In this document: positions 9,801-19,152 of the stretch, in pieces
How the letters are laid out: each line of letters starts with the position of its first letter
Numbering within the stretch: position 1 is the first letter of the stretch
NCBI RefSeq assembly: GCF_013464915.1
Contig: NZ_RAVT01000030.1
Span: forward strand, 176-39,763
From: Stenotrophomonas maltophilia
Lineage (GTDB): Bacteria; Pseudomonadota; Gammaproteobacteria; Xanthomonadales; Xanthomonadaceae
Direction: 5' to 3'
Length of the DNA: 39,588 nt
Made by a program: the position numbers and the translations under genes
The notes under the pieces: generated by a model
The model's input: only the letters and a program-made list of their open reading frames with translations
Told to the model about the DNA's origin: nothing
Databases searched by the model: none

Positions 9801-10668
9801 GCTGCAGCTGCAGCTGCGGAGCGGCCACGTCGGGCATCGGTGCGCCGTCGATGCGGACGTCACGCAGGTCCGAATCAGTGGTCAGGGCCACCGGTGCGAA
9901 ATCGCGCAGGGTCAGCCACAGGTTCAGTTCGCCCTTGCCCTCGCGCAGGCGGATGCCCCCGGCCGCCAGCAGCGGCGACCAGGCGTGGAAATCAACGGGG
10001 TCTGCGCCAAGCCAGGCCTGGCCGTTGCCGCCTGCACGGTCCACGTCCAGGACCGCGGTCAAAGGCAGCGCATCGGCCTGTGCCCATGCCCGTACGCCCA
10101 CCCGCAGGCGTTGGCCGTTGACGCGCAGGCGCAGGTCGATGCGCGGCAGCGTGGTGTCGATGCCCAGGCCCGGCGCATGCACGCCCAGGCGGCCACCGAT
10201 CACCTGCAGTTCGCCCAGCCGGCGCAACGCGTCCAGCGGGTCGCCGCCGGTGTTGGACTGCGGCAGGCCACGCACCGACCAGCGGCCGTCCTCGCCCTGC
10301 TGCAGGTCCAGTGCCAGGCCACGCAGGCGCAGTTCGGTCAACGAGCGACCGGGCAGCAGCCCGCTGTACATCGACACCAGCACCTCGGCTTCGCCGATGG
10401 CCAGGCCCTGCCCGGCGCCGATGCGCAGGCCCTTCAGCTGCAGCAGCGGACCACGCCGGGTCCAGGCCGTCTGCAGCTGGTCGAAATGCACCGGCTGGCC
10501 GGCGCGTTCACTCAACCAGGCGGCAATCCTGTCGGGATGGCGCTCGGCCAGCGGCAGCAGCTGGCTGAGGGTGCCCACCAGCAGTGCCAGCCCGACCAGG
10601 CCCACCGCGCAAGCGGCAATGAAATGACGGCGGATCCTTCGCAGTCGCAGGCGCGGCGGCGCGCTCAT
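6814..10668 (-). CDS. yhdP: AsmA-like envelope protein YhdP
   Basis: YhdP belongs to the AsmA-like family of very long bridge proteins (with TamB and YdbH) that carry phospholipids from the inner to the outer membrane. The 1284-aa protein has one N-terminal membrane segment (about residues 15-38, after a basic RLRLRRIRRH stretch), then a repetitive beta-rich periplasmic body, with a C-terminal AsmA-type region containing FDFRDFFSKGFAFNQVDG, and a proline-rich tail. It lies 30 nt after rng. The length and gene order agree with YhdP. A very long open frame on the opposite strand here is a by-product of GC-rich codon bias. Confidence 0.94.
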   Translation of the reverse strand: MSAPPRLRLRRIRRHFIAACAVGLVGLALLVGTLSQLLPLAERHPDRIAAWLSERAGQPVHFDQLQTAWTRRGPLLQLKGLRIGAGQGLAIGEAEVLVSMYSGLLPGRSLTELRLRGLALDLQQGEDGRWSVRGLPQSNTGGDPLDALRRLGELQVIGGRLGVHAPGLGIDTTLPRIDLRLRVNGQRLRVGVRAWAQADALPLTAVLDVDRAGGNGQAWLGADPVDFHAWSPLLAAGGIRLREGKGELNLWLTLRDFAPVALTTDSDLRDVRIDGAPMPDVAAPQLQLQRVQARLRWQRQADGWALQVPRLRLKSEDGEQQLDGLHLQVGKQLRVGSGEVQAGTALRALALSDRLDPGLRHWLFLSKPQLDVRELQLAGERDGPLWVQGELQSLGFASVGHSPGLRGLGGRFEGDANGFSLQLQPQRQLQFDWPTGFGVRHDLHLAGQVVGWRDEAGGWRIGTAAMRVEGTDYAADVRGGVWFQGDGTRPWLQLAAKLDDVPMTAAKRFWIHSKMSKGATDWLDMALAGGQVRNGVGLVSGDLDDWPFDNNDGRFEATGHITNGEIRFQHDWPLMRQVDADIAFIGPGFDMRGRGDLAGVAVQAFEAGIPDFGQQPLYVRADAPSDAGKLLAMLRQSPLHKDYGDTLDNLVASGPAHVTFDLLQPLHHDEGGGHLQGTVDLNGVKLVDKRFQLAFDNMHGQARYSNGGFGAEELAVRHLGQDGRLSLRAGGYVHDSRLAFESQLTANLDAGVLIDRAPEMAWLKPYIAGTSPWTIAVNLPKVAPGAPAPPSELRLSSDLVGTRLDLPAPLDKPATEPLATTVAAQLPMGAGRIDVAFGQRLALAARSHNNRTGVQVTLGSDHADREPPPSGLSVNGRSPTLDALEWIGLARGGNDDDGMPLRAVDVQVGKLMLIGGVFEQTRLQLQPGPQALDVRLDGPSLAGRLTVPNAEGGTISGQLERVHWQSLPPAPGAAAPARMQAGANDMDPAKLPPFALDIADLQFGKVVLGQAVLRTRPLANGLNVDELRFRAPDQEIDISGRWLGRTGGARTELTAQVRSEDLGGLMQNLDYGGQLRGGSGQAQLQASWSGGPSDFQLANLQGRLDLHARNGQLLELEPGAGRVLGLLSVTQLPRRLMFDFRDFFSKGFAFNQVDGNVQFGQGMARTDKVLIEGPAANITIRGQADLRNQQFDQTIDVNPRAGNLLTVVGAVAGGPVGAALGAATNAVLSKPLGEIGARTYKVTGPWKEPKVEVIERSRDKSPPAPMPRPAPAVPPTVTDLPRSR

Positions 10669-10698
10669 CGGCCACCGCCGGCCTGCGGCCGGCGAGGA

Positions 10699-12178
10699 TC
10701 AGAGCAGAACGACATCGAATTGCTCCTGCAGGTACTGCTCGTCCGCCTGGAAGCGGATGCTCTTGCCGAGGAATTCCTCCAGCTCGGCCACCGCCGAGGA
10801 TTCCTCGTCGGTGATGCGCGCGACCACCTTGGTCGAGGCGATCACCAGCAGGCGCGCGGCATCGAACTGGCGCACGGCACGGGTGATCTCGCGGAAGATC
10901 TCGTAGGTCACCGTTTCGGTGGTCTTGATCGAGCCGCGGCCACTGCACTGCGGGCAGGTTTCCGACAGCTGCCGTTCCAGGCTTTCCACCGTGCGCTTGC
11001 GGGTCATTTCGACCAGGCCGAGCGGCGAGAAGTCGTAGACGGTGGTCTTGGCATGGTCGCGGGCCAGCGCCTTTTCCAGCGTGCGCAGCACCTGGCGGCG
11101 ATGCTCGGCATCGTCCATGTCGATGAAGTCGATGATGATGATGCCGCCCAGGTTGCGCAGCCGCAGCTGCCGCGCCACCGCCTGCGCCGCTTCCAGGTTG
11201 GTGCGGAACACCGTCTCTTCCAGGTTGCGCTGGCCGAGGAACGAACCGGTGTTGACGTCGATGGTGGTCATCGCCTCGGTCTGGTCGATCACCAGGTAGC
11301 CACCGGATTTCAGCGGCACCTGCTTGTCCAGCGCACGGCCGATCTCGTCCTCCACCCCGAACATGTCGAAGATCGGGCGGTCGCCGGCGTACAGCTCCAG
11401 TTTCTCGGCCAGCACCGGCATGTACTTGGCAACAAAGGCCTGCAGCTGGCCGAAGGTCTCCTTCGAGTCCACCTTCACCTTGTCCACGTCCTTGCGGATC
11501 AGGTCGCGCACCGAACGCAGCGGCAGGCTCAGGTCCTCATAGATGTTGCTGCACGAGGCCGCCTCGCGGCCCCGTCGCTCGACCACGTTCCAGACCCGCG
11601 ACAGGTAGGCGATGTCCTCGGCGATGGCTTCGGCCGGCTGGCCTTCGGCGTTGGTACGCACGATGTAGCCGTAGCCACCATGCTGCGCCGACAGCTCGGT
11701 CACCAATGCCTTCAGCCGCGCGCGCTCGGTTTCATCCTCGATGCGCGCGGACACGCCCACCACCTTGGATTGCGGCAGCAGCACCATGTAGCGCGACGGA
11801 ATGCTGATCTGCGTGGTCAGGCGTGCCCCCTTGGTGCCGATCGGGTCCTTCACCACCTGCACCACGATGTCCTGGCCATCACGCAGCAGCTCGACGATGG
11901 GCACGCTGGCCGGCGGCGGCAGGGTCGTGTTCTCGGTGTCGGCACTGGCCACCGGCGCCGGGCGCACCACGTCGTTGGCGTGCAGGAACGCGGCGCGCTC
12001 CAGCCCCACTTCGACGAAGGCCGCCTGCATGCCAGGCATGACCCGTTGCACCTTGCCCTTGTAGATGTTGCCGACCACGCCACGGCGCCAGCCGCGCTCG
12101 ATGTGCAGTTCCTGCAGCATGCCGTTTTCGATCACCGCGACCCGGGTTTCGCGCGGGGTCACATTGACCAGGATTTCT

Positions 12179-12186
<8 letters not shown>
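10699..12186 (-). CDS. rng: Ribonuclease G
   Basis: RNase G is a single-strand endoribonuclease of the RNase E/G family that matures the 5' end of 16S rRNA and takes part in mRNA decay. The 495-aa protein has an N-terminal S1-like RNA-binding segment ([19 protein letters not shown]), the catalytic metal-binding aspartates in [10 protein letters not shown] and IIDFIDMDD, and the Zn-link cysteines in CPQCSGRG. It lacks the long C-terminal degradosome scaffold of RNase E. The start at 12186 (MSEEILVN) has AGGGAGG about 6 nt upstream and overlaps the maf stop by 8 nt, so the two are probably coupled. Confidence 0.97.
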
Positions 12187-12787
<601 letters not shown>

Positions 12788-12793
12788 CGGCAC

Positions 12794-12799
12794 AGCATA
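12794..12799 (-). promoter_or_regulatory. Putative -10 element of the maf-rng-yhdP-tldD block
   Basis: On the minus strand TATGCT is followed by 6 nt and then the maf ATG, so the start codon would be at or next to +1. No -35 box of good quality was found. Confidence 0.35.
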
Positions 12800-12916
12800 A
12801 CCTGAGCCCGTCACCTGAATCGTCGGCAACCTGTCGGGGAACGCACACAACCCCGAACGGGCTCACAGCGCGTTCATCGCTACGACACCACCCTCACCGC
12901 ACAACAAGGAGATCCC

Positions 12917-13654
12917 ATGCGCCTGACCGCCACCCCGCTGCTGCTTGCCCTGTCCCTCGCCCTTGGAACCTCGATGACCGCCCATGCTGCCCCCTCGTCG
13001 CCGTCGATCGCCGCCGCGGCCGAAGGCACCCTGCTGAACATCTCGGCCAACGCCGAAGCCACCCGCGTACCGGACGTTGCCACGCTGTCGGCCGGCGTGG
13101 TCACCCAGGCTGCCGATGGCAACAGCGCGATGCGCCAGAACGCCCAGCAGATGGACAAGGTGCTGGCCGCGATCAAGGCCGCCGGCATCGCCGAGCGTGA
13201 CGTGCAGACCAGCGGGGTCAGCCTCAACCCGCAATACCGCTATGCCGACAACGAAGCACCGAAGATCACCGGCTACCAGGCCAGCAACACGGTCAGCCTG
13301 AAGGTCCGCGACATCGCCAAGCTCGGCAAGGTGCTGGACGCGCTGGCCGCCCAGGGCGCCAACCAGATCAACGGCCCCAGCTTCGAGATCGACCAGCCGG
13401 AACCGGTCTATGACGAAGCCCGCCTCGCTGCACTGAAGAAGGCCCAGGCCCGTGCCCAGACCTATGCCAGGTCGCTGGGCCTGCAGGTGCGCCGCATCGT
13501 CAGCATCTCCGAGAACGCCGGTGGTGGTTACCGCCCGATGCCGATGATGCGTGCCATGGCCGCCGGCGCGGCGATGGACAAGGCCACCCCGGTCGCCCCG
13601 GGTGAATCCACTGTTTCGGTCAATCTGGACGTGGTGTTCGAACTGGGTCGCTGA
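12917..13654 (+). CDS. Secreted SIMPL (DUF541) domain protein
   Basis: A 245-aa protein with a typical signal peptide (hydrophobic residues 8-19, cleavage likely after AHA at 22-24), followed by one SIMPL/DUF541 domain: ISANAEATRVPDVATLSAGV near residue 38, then IAERDVQTSGVSLNPQY and IDQPEPVYDEARLAALKKA. Such proteins are periplasmic or outer-membrane-associated (E. coli YggE) with a suggested role in oxidative-stress tolerance; the biochemical function is not settled. The start has AAGGAG 5 nt upstream. It is divergent from maf and ends at a strong terminator, so it is probably transcribed alone. Confidence 0.9.
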   Translation: MRLTATPLLLALSLALGTSMTAHAAPSSPSIAAAAEGTLLNISANAEATRVPDVATLSAGVVTQAADGNSAMRQNAQQMDKVLAAIKAAGIAERDVQTSGVSLNPQYRYADNEAPKITGYQASNTVSLKVRDIAKLGKVLDALAAQGANQINGPSFEIDQPEPVYDEARLAALKKAQARAQTYARSLGLQVRRIVSISENAGGGYRPMPMMRAMAAGAAMDKATPVAPGESTVSVNLDVVFELGR

Positions 13655-13677
13655 TCCCATCCCTTCCGGTAGACAGA

Positions 13678-13705
13678 GGCGGGTCCCGCAGGGGCCCGCC
13701 TTTTT
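13678..13705 (+). terminator. Intrinsic terminator of the SIMPL gene
   Basis: Stem GGCGGGTCCC (one T-G wobble) paired with GGGGCCCGCC around loop GCA, 13678-13700, followed by TTTTT at 13701-13705. Confidence 0.88.
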
Positions 13706-13869
13706 CATGTGGGCCGGGGCGGCTGGCTGAAGGCCAGCCCAACGATCCTGGCCCTGCCTCTAGGCAGTGGCCTGGGCCTGGCGTTAATGATTGGCTGCCA
13801 GCCGCGTGCGGCAACCCCGCCACGGGCCCTGGTGCGTTGAGGACTTCGTCACTGGCATGGAGGTGGACC
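13706..13869. other. 164-bp intergenic region with imperfect GC hairpins
   Basis: The spacer between the SIMPL terminator and the tonB-like gene holds two short inverted repeats, GGCTGGC..GCCAGCC (about 13730-13749) and a CCTGCC/GGCAG pairing near 13755-13770. No coding frame or clear promoter was recognised; the promoter of the tonB-like gene must lie here. Confidence 0.3.
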
Positions 13870-14520
13870 ATGGTTCGTACGTATCCCGTTGCATCCCCGC
13901 ACTTCGACCCCGCCCGCGTTGCCGCCTGGAGCGCGGCCATCGCCCTGCATCTGCTCGCGTTCCTGTTGCTGCTGATCCCGGCGACCTACCAGGCCGTGCA
14001 GGTATCTCGTGACAAGACCACGGTCAGGCTGATCGAGAAGATCCCGCCAACGCCGCCCCCTCCGGTGCTGCAGGAACCGAAGGAAGTCGCCCGGGTCGTG
14101 CCGAAACCGCAGGCACAGCCGGCAACACCGCCACTGCCGGCGCCTACTGCGACCGTGGAGGAAACCCAGGGCATCACGCTGCCGGCCGCCGAACAGGCCC
14201 CGCCGCAACTCGCGCCGAGCATCGACACCAGCACGCCGCTGGCCGGCGCCCAGCTGCAGTACCGCAGTGCCCCGCCGCCGGCCTATCCGGTCGCTGCACT
14301 GCGCAACCATGAGCAGGGCACGGTGCTGCTGCGGGTGGAGGTCGACAGCAGCGGTCAGCCGGTCGCGGTCAGCATCGAGCGCAGCAGTGGCTCGCGCCAC
14401 CTGGACCAGGCCGCACGCCAACAGGTGCTCAAGCGCTGGCGCTTTGAACCGGCCCAGCGTGATGGCGTAGCGGTACCGGCCATCGGCCTGGTGCCGGTGC
14501 AGTTCTCGCTGCCGGACTGA
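13870..14520 (+). CDS. TonB-family energy transducer
   Basis: A 216-aa protein of TonB layout: a short cytoplasmic N-terminus, one membrane segment (about residues 18-40, with a histidine at 27 in the helix), a proline-rich periplasmic spacer (PPTPPPPV, then APTAT and similar), and a C-terminal TonB domain beginning at APPPAYPVAALRNHEQGTV and ending with WRFEPAQRDG. Such proteins pass proton-motive energy from ExbB/ExbD to outer-membrane receptors. The start ATG 13870 has GGAGGTG 4 nt upstream. No exbB or exbD is in the window. The gene lies directly before a TonB-dependent receptor, its likely client. In the membrane helix the usual Ser-x3-His pair is not in register; only the histidine is. 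Confidence 0.9.
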   Translation: MVRTYPVASPHFDPARVAAWSAAIALHLLAFLLLLIPATYQAVQVSRDKTTVRLIEKIPPTPPPPVLQEPKEVARVVPKPQAQPATPPLPAPTATVEETQGITLPAAEQAPPQLAPSIDTSTPLAGAQLQYRSAPPPAYPVAALRNHEQGTVLLRVEVDSSGQPVAVSIERSSGSRHLDQAARQQVLKRWRFEPAQRDGVAVPAIGLVPVQFSLPD

Positions 14521-14530
14521 CGATTCCGGG

Positions 14531-14555
14531 CCGGTCCGACCGCCTGTCGGACCGG
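14531..14555 (+). other. Hairpin after the tonB-like gene
   Basis: CCGGTCCGAC, loop CGCCT, GTCGGACCGG is a perfect 10-bp inverted repeat 10 nt after the stop. It lacks a following T tract, so it is a weak terminator candidate or an mRNA-stabilising hairpin. Confidence 0.55.
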
Positions 14556-14717
14556 TCTTCGGGATCGAAATGCCAAATTCGGCAAAGTTCAACCTCAAGC
14601 GTTACGGATTAAGCAAAATTTCACGACTTCGTCACCCGTCGGAAACCTAGATTGGCCCGTCCCGGACACTCCGGAGACAGCCCTCAACGCTACGGTTTTC
14701 CAGTTAGGAGAGAAGCT

Positions 14718-17531
14718 GTGAAACACCTGATCCAACGGCCCGCCAGCCGCCGCCGCTGCACCCTGGCATCGTCCATCACCCACATCCTTACCGGCGGCAC
14801 CCTGCTGCTGGTTGGCGCCGTGGCTTCCACCTCCGCGTTCGCGCAGGACAAGGCCACCAACCTGGACCGCATCACGGTTACCGGTTCGAACATTCCGCGC
14901 ACCAACACCGAAACACCGTCCCCGGTGCAGGTGGTGACCCGCCAGGAAATCGACCGCACCGGCAAGACCACGGTTGCCGAATACCTGCAGACCCTGACTG
15001 CTGATGGTTCCGGCTCCATTCCGAAGACCTTCGGCAACGGCTTCGCCGGCGGTGGCGCCGGTATTTCGCTGCGTGGCCTGGGCGCGGGCTCGACCCTGGT
15101 CCTGTTGAACGGCCGCCGCATGGCCACCTACGGCCTGGCCGACGACGGCCAGAAGGTCTTCACCGACCTGAGCACCATCCCGCTCGACGCGGTTGAACGC
15201 GTGGAAGTGCTGAAGGATGGCGCCTCGGCGATCTATGGCTCCGATGCCATCGCCGGCGTGGTCAACATCATCCTGCGCAGTGACTTCCAGGGCGCGATCC
15301 TGCGTGCTTCCTACGGCACCTCCGGCGACGGCGACGGCAACGCAAAGAAGGCCACCCTGACCGCCGGTACCGGCGATCTGGCCACTGACGGCTGGAATGC
15401 CTTCTTCAGCCTGGACGTCGGCAAGACCGACGCGATCAAGATCAGCGATCGCAAGAACCGCAAGTGGATCGGCACCGGCGACACCCGCCCGTGGGGCTAC
15501 GGCAACAACGCGCAGTTCCTGGGCGGCGCCTTCCTCAGCGGCGGTACCCGCGGCGGTGTGGGTCCGAATGGTTCGGTGTACGACAGCACCGGCCATCTGG
15601 TCGCCCTGCCGGGCTGTGCCGGCCTGACCACCATTCCCGGCCAGAACGACGCGACCGCCCAGGCACAGGGCTGCCTGTGGGATCCGAACCAGCTGTACCG
15701 TGACCTGACCCCGGAAGAGAAGTACGTCAACGTGTTCGGTCGTGCCAGCTTCGCCTTCGGCGAAGGCGGCGAGATCTACACCGAGATCGGCTACTCGAAG
15801 AAGGACACCACCTTCAGCAACACGCCGTCCGGTGTTTCCGGTGGCTGGGGCTACCCCGGTGGCCCGATCAACGCCAACAGTGGCGATGGCGCCACAGTGC
15901 TGGGCCCGAACCATCCGGACAACCCGATCCCGGGCCAGGCCTCGCGCCTGCGCTACTCGGCCTGGGATGTCGGCCCGCGCGTGACCGACAACTCCAACGA
16001 GTTCACCCGCTTCCTGGTCGGCGTCAAGGGCAACTGGGGTGACTGGAGCTACGATACCGCCTACCTGCACTCCGGCACCGACCTGGTCAACAAGCGCACC
16101 GGCTTCCTCAACTACGACAACGTGCGTTGCGCTCTGGCCAATCCGAACTGTGCCGGTGGTGTGTGGCGCATCGGCGACAACGCCAACCTCAATTCGCAGG
16201 CGCTGTACGACTTCATCTCGCCGCGGATCAGTGCACGTGCCAAGTCGACCCTGGACATGTTCGACTTCACCGTGTCGCGCAGCCTGATGGACCTGAAGGG
16301 TGGCCCGCTGGGCCTGGCGATCGGTACCGAGTGGCGCAAGACCAGCAACAGCCTGACCCCGCAGACCTTCACCGACCAGGGCCAGATCATCGGCCTGGGC
16401 TATTCGGCCTACGACGGTACCCAGAACGTCTACGCCGGCTATGTGGAACTGTCGGCACCGGTGCTGGAACAGCTGGAACTGTCCGGCGCGCTGCGTTACG
16501 ACAAGTACGAAAGCGGCGAAGGCAAGGCAACGCCGAAGCTGGGCATCAAGTGGACCCCGGCTGACTGGATCGCCCTGCGCGCCAGCTACGCTGAAGGCTT
16601 CCGCGCGCCCAACCCGGCCGAGAACGGCGATGGTGGCCTGGCTGCCTTCTCCAATGCTGCCGACCCGGTGCGCTGCCCGGGCGGCAACCCTGCACCAGGC
16701 GCGACCTCCGACGATTGCGGCGCCCTGCCGGTCGCGATCATCACCCGTCCGAACAAGGACCTGAAGCCGGAAGAGTCGAAGAGCTACTCGGTGGGCATCG
16801 TGCTGCAGCCGACCTCCACCACCTCGCTGACCGTGGATGCATGGCAGATCAAGCGCACCAACGAAATCGCCCAGGGCGATACGGGTGCGGCGATCGCGGC
16901 GGGCAATGTGCTGCGTGACAACAACCTGCTCAACGGCGTCCCGGGCACCGGCAGCATCCTGGCCGTCAACACTGCGTACATCAATGCCGCATCGACCCGC
17001 GTCCGCGGTATCGATACCGATATCCGCCAGACCTTCGATATCGGCCCGGGCCAGCTGGAAATGGACCTGCAGTGGAGCCATGTGCTCAAGTTCGAGCGCA
17101 CCGATGCCGACGTCACCCGCGACTACGCCGGCACCCACGGCAACTGCGACGTGACCAACTGCATCGGCACGCCGAGGGACCGCATCAACTTCGGCACCAC
17201 CTGGAAGCAGGGTCCGTGGAGCGTGAGCGGCGTTGCCAACTACATCTCCAAGATGGAGAACAAGGATTTCCGTGGTCCGGAGGGCTCGTACCAGTTCTCG
17301 TACGCCGACGGTACCGACGTCACCAAGATCTCCTCGTTCACCACCTTCGACCTGTCCGGCCGCTGGAACATCACCGAAGCCTTCGAACTGAATGCCTCGG
17401 TGCAGAACGTGTTCGATCGCATTGCTCCGCTCGACCCGACCACCTACGGTGGCGTGAACTACAACCCGCTGCACTTCAGCGGCGCCATCGGCCGTTACTT
17501 CACCGTCGGCGCCAAGTACACCTTCAAGTAA
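14718..17531 (+). CDS. TonB-dependent outer-membrane receptor
   Basis: A 937-aa receptor that would import a scarce substrate across the outer membrane using TonB energy. It has a signal peptide (hydrophobic ILTGGTLLLVGAVAST, cleavage likely after AFA), then the TonB-box-like LDRITVTGSNI, a plug domain (PVQVVTRQEIDRTGKTTVAEYL, then LVLLNGRRM and VERVEVLKDGASAIYGSDAI), and a long beta-barrel ending in GAKYTFK. I chose GTG 14718: AGGAGA lies 6 nt upstream and the signal peptide begins there. The barrel alone does not name the substrate. A TonB-type gene precedes it and an amino-acid permease follows a terminator, a weak hint at amino acids or peptides. Confidence 0.94.
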   Translation: MKHLIQRPASRRRCTLASSITHILTGGTLLLVGAVASTSAFAQDKATNLDRITVTGSNIPRTNTETPSPVQVVTRQEIDRTGKTTVAEYLQTLTADGSGSIPKTFGNGFAGGGAGISLRGLGAGSTLVLLNGRRMATYGLADDGQKVFTDLSTIPLDAVERVEVLKDGASAIYGSDAIAGVVNIILRSDFQGAILRASYGTSGDGDGNAKKATLTAGTGDLATDGWNAFFSLDVGKTDAIKISDRKNRKWIGTGDTRPWGYGNNAQFLGGAFLSGGTRGGVGPNGSVYDSTGHLVALPGCAGLTTIPGQNDATAQAQGCLWDPNQLYRDLTPEEKYVNVFGRASFAFGEGGEIYTEIGYSKKDTTFSNTPSGVSGGWGYPGGPINANSGDGATVLGPNHPDNPIPGQASRLRYSAWDVGPRVTDNSNEFTRFLVGVKGNWGDWSYDTAYLHSGTDLVNKRTGFLNYDNVRCALANPNCAGGVWRIGDNANLNSQALYDFISPRISARAKSTLDMFDFTVSRSLMDLKGGPLGLAIGTEWRKTSNSLTPQTFTDQGQIIGLGYSAYDGTQNVYAGYVELSAPVLEQLELSGALRYDKYESGEGKATPKLGIKWTPADWIALRASYAEGFRAPNPAENGDGGLAAFSNAADPVRCPGGNPAPGATSDDCGALPVAIITRPNKDLKPEESKSYSVGIVLQPTSTTSLTVDAWQIKRTNEIAQGDTGAAIAAGNVLRDNNLLNGVPGTGSILAVNTAYINAASTRVRGIDTDIRQTFDIGPGQLEMDLQWSHVLKFERTDADVTRDYAGTHGNCDVTNCIGTPRDRINFGTTWKQGPWSVSGVANYISKMENKDFRGPEGSYQFSYADGTDVTKISSFTTFDLSGRWNITEAFELNASVQNVFDRIAPLDPTTYGGVNYNPLHFSGAIGRYFTVGAKYTFK

Positions 17532-17552
17532 TACCGTTCAACGCACCATCTT

Positions 17553-17582
17553 CGAAGGCCCGGGCATCTGCCCGGGCCTTCG
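17553..17582 (+). terminator. Intrinsic terminator of the receptor gene
   Basis: A perfect 13-bp stem, CGAAGGCCCGGGC / GCCCGGGCCTTCG, with loop ATCT, starting 21 nt after the stop codon. There is no long T tract (only TCGTCGTT), but stem strength and position fit a terminator. Confidence 0.75.
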
Positions 17583-17661
17583 TCGTTGCGGCCCCCTTGC
17601 GTGCATGTTCACGGGCACGCCGCTACCGTGGGCTGGCGGCATCACCGCCGCAGGGGACATC

Positions 17662-19083
17662 ATGGCCGCGACCTCACAACGCCTCGGGCTGCCCGCGCTG
17701 ACCGCACTGGTGGTCGGCTCGATGGTCGGCGCCGGCATCTTTTCATTGCCGCAGAACGTGGCGCGCAGCGCCGGGCCGGCGGCGGCGCTGCTCGGCTGGG
17801 CGGTCAGTGGTGCCGGCATGCTGATGCTGGCCTTCGTGTTCCAGGCCCTGGCCAACCGCCGGCCGGATCTCGATACCGGCATCTACGCGTATGCACGCGA
17901 AGGCTTCGGCAACTACATTGGTTTCTCCGCGGCGTGGGGCTACTGGGTCGCCTCGGTGCTCGGCAACGCCAGCTTCTTCGTGCTGATCTTCAGCGGCCTC
18001 GGCCACTTCATGCCGGTCTTCGGTGAAGGCAATACCCCGGCCGCCGTGGCCGCTTCGTCGCTGCTCCTCTGGACCGTGCACCTGCTGGTGTTGCGCGGCC
18101 TGCGCACCGCCGCCATCGTCAACGGCCTGGTGACGGTGGCCAAGCTGCTGCCCATCACGTTGTTCCTGATCCTGGCCGCCGGTGCGTTCCGCATGGATGT
18201 GTTCCGTGCCGATTTCCTGGGCACGCCCGCACTCGGCGACCTCGGCCAGCAGCTGCGCGGCATGATGCTGGTGACCGTGTGGGTATTCATCGGCATCGAA
18301 GGCGCCAGCATCTACTCGCGGCGCGCGGCCCGTCGCGCCGATGTCGGCCGCGCCACGGTGATCGGCTTCCTCGGTGTCTGGCTGCTGCTGGTGCTGGTGA
18401 GCCTGCTGTCGATGGGCGTGCTGTCGCAGGCCGAACTGGCCGGGTTGCCCAATCCATCGATGGCCTACGTGCTGCGCGCCATCGTTGGCGAGTGGGGCGC
18501 GACGGTGATCATCATCGGCTCGATCATTTCGGTACTCGGCGCGCTGCTGGCCTGGGTGCTGCTGTGTGCCGAAGTGCTGTACGCCGCTGCCGGCGACGGC
18601 ACCATGCCGGCCTTCCTGGGCCGCGAGAACGCGCGAGGCGTGCCCGCCAACGCGCTCTGGCTCAGCAACGGGCTGATCCAGCTGTTCCTGCTGCTGGTGC
18701 TGGTCAATTCCGGCAGCTACACCGGCCTGGTGCTGCTGGCCGCGTCGATGAGCCTGGTGCCCTACTTCCTGTCGACCGCGTTCGGCGTGCAACTGGCGTG
18801 GCGCGGGCACGCCTATGCGGGTGAACCGGGCGTGCGCTGGCGCGATTTCGTGGTGGCGCTGCTGGCCAGTGCCTACGCGTTGTGGCTGGTGTATGCAGGA
18901 GGACTCGACAACCTGCTGCTGTCGGTGCTGCTGTATGTGCCCGGTGTGGTGGTGTTCGCACTGACCCGGCTCCAACGCGGTGAGCAGGTATTTACACGAT
19001 GGGAATGGGTGCTGTTCGGCGCCATTCTTGCGGTGGCCATCGCAACGCTGGTCGCGTTCTCCAGAGGTGAGCTGGCACTGTAG
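17662..19083 (+). CDS. APC-family amino-acid permease (basic amino acid/polyamine antiporter-like)
   Basis: A 473-aa integral membrane protein with about 12 hydrophobic segments. It opens with the APC-superfamily signature VVGSMVGAGIFSLPQN and continues with LDTGIYAYAREGFGNYIGF, typical of the basic amino acid/polyamine antiporter group (ArcD-like arginine:ornithine exchangers). The substrate is an inference. The start ATG 17662 has AGGGGA 4 nt upstream; the frame is open further up without a better start. The stop codon TAG (19081-19083) is formed by the GTAG of a SMAG repeat, so the repeat touches the coding end. No arginine deiminase genes are nearby. Confidence 0.88.
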   Translation: MAATSQRLGLPALTALVVGSMVGAGIFSLPQNVARSAGPAAALLGWAVSGAGMLMLAFVFQALANRRPDLDTGIYAYAREGFGNYIGFSAAWGYWVASVLGNASFFVLIFSGLGHFMPVFGEGNTPAAVAASSLLLWTVHLLVLRGLRTAAIVNGLVTVAKLLPITLFLILAAGAFRMDVFRADFLGTPALGDLGQQLRGMMLVTVWVFIGIEGASIYSRRAARRADVGRATVIGFLGVWLLLVLVSLLSMGVLSQAELAGLPNPSMAYVLRAIVGEWGATVIIIGSIISVLGALLAWVLLCAEVLYAAAGDGTMPAFLGRENARGVPANALWLSNGLIQLFLLLVLVNSGSYTGLVLLAASMSLVPYFLSTAFGVQLAWRGHAYAGEPGVRWRDFVVALLASAYALWLVYAGGLDNLLLSVLLYVPGVVVFALTRLQRGEQVFTRWEWVLFGAILAVAIATLVAFSRGELAL

Positions 19084-19103
19084 AGCCGCGCCCACGCTCG
19101 GCT
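19080..19103 (+). repeat. SMAG/REP repeat, element 1
   Basis: GTAG followed by the imperfect stem AGCCGCGC / GCTCGGCT. The TAG of GTAG is the stop codon of the permease gene. It pairs as an inverted dimer with 19114-19136. Confidence 0.75.
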
Positions 19104-19113
19104 TCGCACAGGC

Positions 19114-19136
19114 AGCCGAGCATGGCTAGGCTCTAC
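19114..19136 (-). repeat. SMAG/REP repeat, element 2
   Basis: Read on the minus strand: GTAG, then AGCCTAGC, loop, GCTCGGCT. It is the inverted partner of element 1, 10 bp away. Confidence 0.8.
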
Positions 19137-19151
19137 AAGGCAAGGCAAGGC
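19137..19151. repeat. AAGGC tandem repeat (3 copies) between SMAG elements
   Basis: Three perfect AAGGC units at 19137-19141, 19142-19146 and 19147-19151, followed by a partial unit; a likely slippage site. Confidence 0.8.
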
Positions 19152-19152
19152 A

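Noticed and set aside
14595-17474. A 959-codon frame antisense to the TonB-dependent receptor
   Set aside because: Low-complexity composition and no recognisable motif; the plus-strand receptor is certain.
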